Shown piece by piece: positions 52,218 to 61,659 of a DNA stretch of 64,000 bases. Positions within the stretch are counted from its first letter, which is position 1. Each line of letters begins with the position of its first letter. A program made the translations under genes and the position numbers. Where the stretch lies: contig VXBM01000044.1 in NCBI GenBank assembly GCA_013400155.1, positions 115,383-179,382 on the forward strand, in the 5' to 3' direction. The notes below the pieces were generated by a model, which had not been told where the DNA came from, did not search any database, and saw nothing but the letters and a program-made list of their open reading frames with translations. Origin of the DNA: Helopsaltes ochotensis (Eukaryota; Chordata; Aves; Passeriformes; Locustellidae).

Positions 52218-52229
52218 ATGAGGAAGAAG
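52218..52229 (+). CDS. SLIT2: SLIT2 12-nt microexon (DEEE insert) with GC donor
   Basis: The bases ATGAGGAAGAAG lie between an acceptor (TATCTTCTAG) and AG|GCAAGT, the consensus form of a GC-AG donor. Joined to the preceding G and following GT it reads Asp-Glu-Glu-Glu-Gly, so FVCS-DEEE-GHQSF replaces FVCS-GHQSF. I recall that vertebrate SLIT2 forms exist with and without this DEEE insert, which supports the call. The microexon is a multiple of 3 and can be skipped without breaking the frame. The nearest downstream GT (52234) would give 16 nt and shift the frame. The insert places four acidic residues in the linker between the first and second LRR domains. Usage per tissue cannot be judged from DNA. 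Confidence 0.85.
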
Positions 52230-52870
52230 GCAAGTTTATCTTTCTTATTTAAATATTTTTACACTCAGACTGAAAATTTTCTGTAAATTTTGTCTACTGT
52301 TTCAAGTTTTGCCAAGAACATTAAAAACCAGCTGCAATATTGCTGTCTTTTCAGTGGTTCAGCAGGGTTTCTCCTACTGGTTGATTTTCTGAAAACCCCC
52401 AGAAGCCTATTGCCAAATATGTCAAAATTTGCACAGATCTCTGTTTCCAAAAGAGTTTTATGGAGAGCACAATGTTCTGTCTTTACTAGCCTTTGACATG
52501 GAAGTGTAAGGCACTGCCATCTTCATACAGCAAAGGCTAACAATATTCTTGCCACTAATTCTGCCTTATGTGCATTTGAAAGGGCTCCTAACAAGTTCAT
52601 TTCATATATCTTACATGTAAATCTTATGGCTGCAAAGCCTGGGTGTCAAGAACAGTTTTATAACTTGATCATTATAATGCTGATTATTAGCAAGGGGAAT
52701 AACCATTTTTTCTCTCTGAATCACTGTATTTTTGTTCAATAAAGGTAGGTAAAACCTTTCCTTTACTGGTAGTATAAAAAGAACAGTGTGTGCTATTAGA
52801 TTTGATTATTGTTTGTACTTAAACACAAACATAAATGTGAAATCCAATTATTATATGGTAAAATTCTGTC

Positions 52871-52998
52871 TCATAGAATCATAGAATGGCTTGGCTTGGA
52901 AGATACCTTAAAGGTAATCTTCCAATTCTCCTGCCATGGGCAGGGACGACTTCCACGAGACTAAATTGCTCAAAGCCCCATCTAACCTGGCCTCAAAA
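52871..52998 (-). mobile_element. CR1 LINE 3' end, minus strand
   Basis: It begins TCATAGAATCATAGAATGG, the reverse complement of the CR1 terminal repeat. It continues through TTGGAAGATACCTTAAAGG, CTGCCATGGGCAGGGACGAC, TTGCTCAAAGCCCCATCTAA and CCTGGCCT. This is a clear avian CR1 3' end of about 128 bp, lying antisense in the intron after the microexon. Strong similarity to the remembered consensus suggests a fairly recent copy. Confidence 0.93.
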
Positions 52999-53214
52999 TC
53001 TTTTCAGCAATTTAGAACTTGGACAATTGTTATATGAAGTTTTAAGTGGGAACAGCACTGGCTAAAACTTACATAATCAGTGTACCCTTCCTATAATAAT
53101 ATATGACATCAAATATTGTGAGAGAGATCTTAAGTGAAATTGTGGTTTCATAGTCAAGAAGTTTTTTTCTTTTCCCTGAGAATATCAAAACAGTCTCTAA
53201 ATTTACTAACTAAT

Positions 53215-53237
53215 GAAGAAAGAAAGAAAGAAAAGGG
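53215..53237 (+). repeat. (GAAA)n simple repeat
   Basis: About four GAAA units within a 23-base purine run. Confidence 0.8.
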
Positions 53238-54058
53238 TGTTGTGCCTTTCTCATCCCTTTATGTCTTTCTGTATCATTACGAAACAACTGTACTGAATCA
53301 TTAAATTGATAGAAGAATCAGTACATTAATGTATTATAAAATGTGCAGTCTATCTATTTGCAGGAAAATACAAGGTTTTTAATTTCTAAAGCATACCTAA
53401 ATATAAAATTATTAAGTTTAAATGCAATTAAAAATTTTGACTTTAACATACAACACTAAGAAATTGTGGGGAACTCATGTAAACCAGCCTTCTGAGTTAG
53501 TAAGAATGGCAGGTTGACAGAGGAAGTCTCCTGAGCTAAAACACAGTGAGAGATGTGAAGTCAGAACTTTTATGTATTTTTGTGTGACTGAATATAAATG
53601 TCATGAAATGAACAAAAACTGCAAAATTCTCTATGAGCAATACAAAATTGAATACATATTCAAATAAATATTTTCAGAAAAGAACAAAACTGGCAATTTC
53701 AGTGCTCATAGCAAAGTTTATTAATTTTTTAATATGATACAACATTCTGAAAACTAAATAAATCAGTGATTAGCTTTTAATAGCATACAAAAAATAAAAT
53801 ACATCTGAAAAATGGATCACAGTCTTCTTAAACAAGATGATTTTGAGTGTCTGTTGCTAAAGCAGTTGAAAAATTATGTAATGCTATCACAATAGTTGAG
53901 CCTTTGTCTATTACCTCTCTGGGTTTATCAGAATGTTAGTATTAACTTTGTGTTTAAATAAATACAGTTTGAAAGAACTGATAGGCTACAATGTTTATTT
54001 TGGAAGTTCTGCCTTAAATTTTTCAAGTAAGTGTAAAATGTTGTGCTTTCCTTTGCAG

Positions 54059-54197
54059 GTCACCAGTCCTTTATGGCTCCATCCTGCAGTGTCTTGCACT
54101 GTCCTACTGCCTGCACCTGTAGTAACAACATCGTGGACTGCCGTGGGAAAGGCCTTACTGAGATCCCAACAAACCTTCCAGAAACCATTACTGAAAT
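54059..54197 (+). CDS. SLIT2: SLIT2 exon, D2 LRR N-terminal cap
   Basis: The 139-nt exon starts with GT, completing Gly, carries 45 codons from HQSFMAPSCSVLHC to NLPETITE, and ends with AT of an Ile codon. The acceptor is CTTTGCAG and the donor AT|GTGCGT. It encodes the LRRNT cap opening domain D2, with its Cys cluster (SCSVLHC, CTC, VDC). D2 is the domain that binds ROBO Ig1 (known for the family). One residue differs from SLIT2 as I remember it: HCPTACTC where mammals have HCPAACTC. 24 of 45 codons end in G or C. The next LRR exon (beginning LEQN in other SLIT2) was not found before the window ends, so the following intron exceeds 9.8 kb. Confidence 0.97.
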
Positions 54198-54530
54198 GTG
54201 CGTAATCTGAATTTTTTCCATTAAATTACAAAACCCATTTTTTTTAACCTATATATTAGTTTTTGTTAATTGCATAAATTAATGCATTATGTAGGGTAAG
54301 AATTTTGGTATATACCTTCAACCTCAGATATAAAAACGAATATGCAGGTGTACAAACACATTTCAGAACTTTATGCTATCTCATGAGTTGTTTTTGTATG
54401 TGCTACTCATATTTCATGAGTAAACTGCATTCTAAATTGCTTTATAAAGCGTTTGGGAATCCTTGCTCTTCTACGAGGGAATGGATTTTCACTGCAGACT
54501 CTAAAGCCTGTTGCCTTCAGGGTCATTTTC

Positions 54531-55113
54531 TGTGCTGGTTTGGGCTGAGATAGGATTCGTTTACTTCACAGTAGCTGGTATGAGGCCATGTTTTGGATTT
54601 GAAAGTAGTGTTGATAAAACAGATATTTTCTGTATGCTGAGCGGTGCTTACACAGAACCAAGGCCTTTTCTGCTCCTCATCCAGCTCCACCAGAGGAGGC
54701 TGGAAAGCAAAATGAGTTGGGAGGGGACCCAGCTGGGACAGCTGACGCCAACTGACCTAAGGGATATTCCATACCCTGTGGCATCTTGTTCAGCATGTAC
54801 AGCTGTGGGAAGAACAAAAATGGTGAGAAGTTCGGAGTGGTGGTGTTTGTCTTCCCAAGTCACTGTTAAACATCATAGAGCCCTGATCTCCTGGAGATAC
54901 CTGAGCACCTGCCTGCCCTTGGGAAGTGGTGAATGAATTCTGTACTTTGCTTTGGTTTTTTTGCATGCACCTTTTGCTTTACCTGTTAAACTGCCTTTGT
55001 CTTAGTCCATGAGTTTTCATAGTTTTAATTTCTAATTCTCTCCCCATCCTCTTGTGGGGGCAGTGAGTGAGCAGCTTTGTGAGCTTTAGTTGCCAGGTGG
55101 GGTTAAACTGAGC
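54531..55113 (+). mobile_element. Avian endogenous retrovirus LTR, solo, sense to SLIT2
   Basis: The element starts TGTGCTGGTTTGGGCTGAG and runs through CACAGTAGCTGGTATGAGGC, GTGTTGATAA, AGGGATATTCCATACC, TCGGAGTGGTGGTGTTTGTC and TGCCCTTGGGAAGTGGTGAA. It ends near GGGGTTAAACTGAGCCA. I recognise this as the LTR of a family common in bird genomes (ERVL-like). It is about 580 bp, lacks any internal retroviral genes next to it, and is diverged: the usual TATA-like and polyadenylation regions appear altered. No convincing target-site duplication is visible. The 141-residue open frame at 54511-54936 is translated LTR and not a gene. Confidence 0.85.
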
Positions 55114-57667
55114 CATTCACTTTCAGTCACTTTATTCATCAGCTTTCCTAATAGAGAGCCATATCTTAGCATAAAGGATCAGCAATTCATACCACCAATA
55201 ATAAGTGGCCTGCTTAAAGCAGTGTCCTCAGAGGGTAGTCTGAGAAGGCAAGAGTAAAATGTAGTCATCCTGTTAATAGCACCTACGTTTGTATGGAAGA
55301 GCTGGTAGCGTCCCATGACATGGCACACAAAAAGTACCACCCTGTCCTGGCTGTAGAGCACAGTCACAGCAAGGGTGCTGTAGGGCACGCAAAAGCAGCA
55401 CAGCTGAGGGGTTGTGTGGGCACAGTAGGAAGGTTACTGCTGCATTGTCATCTGTGCAGGCGAGCAGCAAAAGCAAAAGGTGAGCTTGCTGACAAGATGG
55501 GCAGGGGCACAGCAACATGAACATCTTTTTTTTACTGGGAACGACAGGGGCAGTGTTTTGGGAGGGAGTCTGGGAGTTCCCTTCAGGGAAATGGTGGGAA
55601 AATAGCTGTGATGACAACCTGGTAAGTGAGGTCTGACTAGAAGTAAACGAGTTTTAGAAAATATTCAGAATAAAAAGATTCTTAGTATTTTGATGATACA
55701 AGATGATCTTGAATGTTTAAAACTAGATTTCCGCAATGAGATTTTAATTGGCTTTTTGATACCTGACTTGTGGTTTTGAACATTACAGGGTTGGAATTAT
55801 CGTGGTTTCTTCTTAGGATGAGAATAATAATCACATGTGTCAGTTCATAATGACTGTTGTTACTACTGACCTGGTGACCCTACGTGATCCAATACAGTCA
55901 TTCAGCTGTATAATACAAACACTTCTACCTTTCACCCCTCTCAGAAAGATCCCTCTGCTTGCAAATAAAGTGACTCTTTCATAAAATCCATTCACAGTGG
56001 CCAGGAAGGCTGCACAAAACAGTATTCTTTATTTAATGAGCTGTATCCCAGAGTTTTTACTTGCATAAATGCATCTATGTGCATAGAAGAAAAATATTGC
56101 AAGAAAGATATGTGTCAAATGAATTTCTCACTATATTTCTGCTACTAACCACTGGATTACAGACACTGAAGTTTCCACTATATTTTTCTTAGATAGGAAA
56201 GAAATGCTTTTGGGTTTTAAGCATGGAATGCTATGTTCTTCAGCAGTTTATTGTCCTGGAGAGTAAAAGTAATTATGTATAACACCTTCAGTATTTGGCT
56301 AAGCATTCAACAGATTGCAAACTGTTGCTCAATGTTTCCTGCGAGGCTAGACATCATTCAGTTTCCACAGTGAGGTTTTTTCTCATTCTCTGTAATCCAT
56401 TAAAATATAGCAATATATGTGTGCTCTATCACAATTAGTGAAAGTTGTCATGTTTCTCATGGATGGGAGGTGTATTTAGCTTCAAAGCATCAAAGAGAAT
56501 GAGAGAGAGAAGAGGTTGGAAAATGAGTGGTTTATGGAGTTAAAAAGGTTTTACCAATAAAGAAGGGAGAGAAGTCTGAGACTGGATCAAACCAGCACTC
56601 CACCCTGTCCAGTGACCCACATCAGTTTTCCCTAAAGAACATTTTGGAAACATAAATGTACAACTTCAGCAATAAAATACCATTAGCACGCATATTTTCT
56701 TTGCTCCCAATAAGTGTTGAGGTTGCTCTGAAACTTGAAAATTTGCAAAGCTTTCAGGGAAAAAAAGCTTTTCTTTTAAATATCCAATCTGCTTTAAACC
56801 GTACTATGTTTACATCTTCATGTGAAGATAATAAATTTTGGGGGAGGGAGTTGTGCTCAAACTCTTTCAGTTTAAAGTAAAGATTTTAAAGGTTCATTAG
56901 TGTTCCTGTGTCTTTGTGGAAAGAAGGAAAATGCAGTCACATACATAATTTGCCGTCACCTTCTATTTTGCATGCCATCTTCATTCATCTCTTTTGTGAA
57001 CTAATGCTCCAACTCCATTCAATATTTTTGGATGACAAAACCTTTCATGTCTTAACTAATCTCATCTTATTTCTCTGAATTACTTGTTTTGAAACTTTTT
57101 TTATCTTCAATGACCAGAGGTGAATACAATATTCCAGATGACAGTGAATCATCAGGTTTTTTATTAACAGAATTTTAGTTTTCTCTCATTTGCCTTTACA
57201 ACCTAATAATCACTTGCATTATTTAACTGCCAGTACATGTTGCACCATGTTTTAACTTGAACTAGCCCTGCAGAGTCCTAGGCCTTTTTTTTTAGCTGTT
57301 ATGATTTTGTCAGGAACAAGAAATGTAATCCTATTATCTCATCCACAGACATTTCTAACATTGAATCGGGTTGTATGACACATTTTAAAGCTGGTCTGTG
57401 AAAGACTTCAGTCCTTTTTGCTTCTAACTAAATTCAACTTGCAAGATGATTGTGACATTCCAGTATTGTTGTCATACAATAAGTGTTTTAAAGCTTCATT
57501 TTTAAAAGAAGTCCTCTGCAACTGTTGCTTATAGCAACCCCTTGAGATTAGATTGAAGAGAATGATTGTATCCCACAAAACAAGCCGTTTTTTTCACTTA
57601 TTTCTTAGGCCACAATGTTGTCAGTATGCCAGGCTGGTAGCTGACAGTAAACCCTTGAAGAGCTGAG

Positions 57668-57780
57668 CCCGTGCTGTCCGGGCGGCGTTCGGAACGCTGG
57701 GGAGCTGCTGAGCGCGAGGCAGAGGGTGCCGTGAGCGCTGTTCCCACCGTCGCTGCGCCGTCCCCACACGCACACGGCTT
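57668..57780. other. Intronic CpG-rich islet
   Basis: About 112 bases hold some 16 CpG (CCGGGCGGCG, GAGCGCGAGG, CCGTCGCTGCGCCGTCC-like pieces) in an otherwise A+T-rich intron with almost no CpG. It is too short for a standard CpG island. It could be an unmethylated regulatory spot, a recombination-linked GC-conversion patch, or part of an unrecognised repeat. Open frames across it on both strands are not supported. Confidence 0.6.
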
Positions 57781-60700
57781 CCTTACCTTAATCACTGCTG
57801 TAAGCAGGTGCTTTGGCAGGAGCTCCCCAGTTCTCAGAGAGAGGGGGAAAGAGAAATGTGCTGGCTCCCTGTTGTTTTCTGAAGGATGTACAAGCTTTAA
57901 CAGCCAAATTATTATTTATTCACTCTTCTATATAATACTACCGTGTTCCTCTGCAATGAAAGTTAACTTTATACTTCTAATTTACCTGCACCAGATATTG
58001 TCCAATCTTTTCAGTACTTTTCCTTTTTTCCAATCTTTTTCTGCATTTTTATTTGAACATTTCCTACATTATTGATAGGAACATTAGAAAAATCCACTAT
58101 ACTTTCAAATTCTCTTACTTTGAACATATTTCTCTGCCCTCTGTCCCCTGTTTATGAGCTGAGTTTGAGGAATTCAGTGCTGAGTACCACCAGCCTGTCA
58201 TACTGCGCTTCAGACAACTTCATGGTACACAAATACCTCTGATGCTTGCATCTTTCCACCTTTATTGTATCTCATATAAATAATGTTCTTGTGTGAAGCT
58301 GACATTAAACTTTATTGTCAACCGTCCTTTATAGAGGTGTTATAATCTGACAACTTATTTTTGTGAGATTTTAGTTTTCCCCCCATTTCTGCCTCTTACT
58401 TGTTTTTATATGGAGAGCAGGTTATTTTTAATAAGAATGTAATCTACATTTACTTTTAAAAGATCTACAATTCTGTACTTTTTTCCTGAGGTTCTTTTAA
58501 GTTTCTTCAAGACATGCTCATGATTTTGTGATATTTTGCCAAGCTCTCTGTCCATTGCTGCTGTTCTTTCTCTCTGTGGAAACCTTGACCTCAATCAACT
58601 CCTCAGTGTCCTATGAAACACTGATTTCTTAACTTTGAAAAAAATGCTGTCTGATCTGTTTCTGCACAAGAATACTTTGAATCCGTTGCCTTGTCAGTCT
58701 GTTTGGGACAATGTTGTAGAAAGCCAAGCAGTATTTAAAGGTATAAAGTGTATATTCCATGTTGTCAATTCTGTGGGGTTTTTTTTCCCTAGGGGTTTAA
58801 TAAATTAACTTGTATCTAAGTAGTGTGTTTAAAAAAGAACCCTTTAAATGGAACATTGAATTTCTTAAGTATTATACATTGGCAGTTGCCATTGAGTAAA
58901 ATTTTGCATGTTGAAGGTCTGAGTTAGCTCTCTGTGGAAAAGTACAAGAAAAGGCTTTCTGTTTAGCCTAATACTGATGTTGTGGCTTTACATTGCCTTG
59001 AGAGCTCTACTGTCTTGGAATGCTGTTTTAAGACATTAGAAACTGTCTTCTCCGGCTGATGGCTACTGCCTCTGTAGCAGAGCCGGCAAGGAGAGCTGGC
59101 AAGGAGAGCATGTGCTTGCACCGCACTGCAGCCTCTCTGCCTCTGAGACTGGTGTGAGAGCCTAAACCACTGAGGAAAAAAGCACTGGAAGCTGAAGTGG
59201 TTGAGGAACAAGCAGGTGATCTGTGATGGTTGGAGTGGGAGGAGACAGAGCCAGTTGCCAAAATGCTGTTTCATTCCAGTGTAGTTGGATTTACTGGTGA
59301 CTGTCAGGGTGCTGCTGGGCCGATTTTGTCATACTTTGTGTCTGACTTCTCAGCTGGTGCAGAAGTCACTTGGCTGAAAGCAGCAATTCCCGCTGCACGG
59401 AGGCAGTCAGCAGGCCGTGTATTGTCTGCCAAGTGCCTCTTGGGAAGATGCCTTCAGAAACAGGACTGCTTATCTGCAAGTAGCTGCCAGTGAAAATGGA
59501 AGGAGAATAAAACCTGTGGTGTTCCCTATTTTTCCTTTCTGTTTGATAAAGCTTGGAGCAAAATTAAGTATTCAGCATCTCGGTAAATGTAATTCTTAAT
59601 CTGTATTGACTTAGTACAATTGTATCTGTACCAGTTACACCCTTTCTCCAAAATTAATTCCCACTTTATTATCTAAACTCACTGACAGCCAAATAAGAAT
59701 ACCTAAATTTTTCTTTTCAGGATTTATCCAATCAACGTGAAAAATTTAAGAAAGAAATAATTCATATGCCATATGTATTAAAAAAAAAATTCGGTTGAGC
59801 ACCAAAACTCCTCCAGTTTTAGTGCACCTATGAATTCTACAGAAAGCACAAATATTAAAAGGATACACAGATATACTTCTGCCTCTGGCTCAAATGAGTA
59901 GATTTCATACTATGAGTAACCTGCAAGAAACATTTTGGGAACTTAAAAAATTTCCCATAGACCTGTTATTTTAATGTCTGTATTGTAACATTGTGAAGCA
60001 AAATACAGTACCCATAAAAAATATGAATGTTCTTTCAACTTTTATTATTTAGTATACCTTACTTTAGCCTTTTTTCATCAACTTCAGCAAAGCATGATAC
60101 ATTATATATTAATGCATCTCAAAGATCATAATTTGAGTTGGTTTAGATTTTTTTTTAAACCTCTCTTCTTTTACAGAATTTTTCAGGAGATGCCCTTTCA
60201 TTGGCATGTTCAATCTGTTACACTTAACCAACTTAAGTGGCCTCACGCACCTAGTGTTTTCCTCCTTTGTCATGCAGTTCATGTATTAAAGGCATTAAAT
60301 GTCATTAAGGTTCAAAACTATTACTTTAATTGGTGCTAGAAATTATAGCCTTCCTAATGGCAATAGCATTTATAGGCCTCTATGCCGGCATTCTTTCTAC
60401 ATTTTAGTTTTTCATCAGTGTTAATCTCTTTTTGCTTGGTTTAATTTCAGGATTCACCTTCTGAAAATTCTTTGAGAATGATCGGCAGAAGTAATTCTGG
60501 TTCCCTTAGAATAGACACTTTTGGTTTTTTGGCATGTGTTCAAACAGATTGTGAGAAACTCTACAAATAGCAATCCAGCAGCAATTCTATTAATTGTACT
60601 GGTACCTCATCCCAGAATGGTGTGACAGGCCCTTATTTCAAAAGATGCCAAAAAGCCATTAATGAGCTAGACTTACCTTCAAGAAAATGCTGCTTTTATA

Positions 60701-61588
60701 ATCTTCTGATTTTTTTTTCTCTTCCATGGCTTGAACCTGTCAAAGTGGTTCTAAAACTTCTTTCCTTACTATAATATTATGCATAAATGAAAATAAATAG
60801 AACTGTAATAAGTGTTTCCAAGGGTGGCAGAGTGGGAAGTGGGGGAAGGAGTACCTGTGCTGATGACCATAAATTTGTACAAATGATGATTATTTAAGTG
60901 AAAAGAGCACAGAATTAAATTGATTGTTCTTTCACTTTTTTATATTAAAAATTATTAGTCAAAGGAAGGACTTTATTAAATTCTTCTTCTTTTTCAGAAG
61001 GATCGCAGTCACTACAATGGCATTTTGGGGAGGAGGGAGGTTTGCTGGAGGGAAGGATGACTGGAGGATTGCCACTGTTAAATAAGGAACAGTTGTACAG
61101 ATAATTCTGGTCTTTGTAACAGGCAGAAAAGACCCTAAACCACATAATAAGTGAAATGAAAAAAAAATACAGGAGTCAGGAATTTTTACAGTTCACCTTC
61201 ACAATCCAGAGTATTGAAAAACCCCTGACTTCTTATTACTATGGCCTTCAGAATAAAGTTTTTGTTTCATGTGAGTGGAGCTTTATAACGTTTGAATGCT
61301 GAAAGTAGAAACTGTATAGTTGTTTCATGACAACATTATTTACATTTTCCACGAGTTTCCTAATTTTTTCCTCAGTCTTGTCTTATCTTACCATCCTGAT
61401 TTCTGACTGTTTTTCTTCATATTTTCATCTTCCCATCTCCTTTTTTCTTATACTTTGTTTTCAGAAGTGTTGATTAATGATTGTGTGTTATGCCAAGCAC
61501 TCAACTACATCTTTGTGAGCTGTGTTTGAAATTAAGCAGGATTAAAAGCTCCTGAGATTGCTTCCCACAGTAACACTCAGATTATATT

Positions 61589-61659
61589 AAAGGAGAAGAG
61601 AGAAAAAAGGAAGTGAAAGGAGAGAGAAGAAAAAGAAGAGGAAAAGAGGGGAAAGGAAA
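61589..61659 (+). repeat. Polypurine tract
   Basis: 71 bases are all A or G except one T at 61614, giving an unbroken 45-base purine run at 61615-61659. Such tracts can adopt triplex structure and evolve fast in length. Confidence 0.85.

Larger units (their letters stand above)
52230..54058 (+). other. SLIT2: SLIT2 intron, 1829 bp, GC-AG type
   Basis: It starts GCAAGT in place of GTAAGT and ends TTCCTTTGCAG. It is A+T-rich and contains a minus-strand CR1 end at 52871-52998 and a short GAAA repeat at 53215-53237. No other gene seen. Confidence 0.85.

Noticed and set aside
54511..54936. 141-residue open frame
   Set aside because: It translates an LTR, which does not code for protein.
57598..58075. 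Open frames crossing the CpG islet on both strands
   Set aside because: They depend on the G+C-rich patch, have no domain and no splice support.
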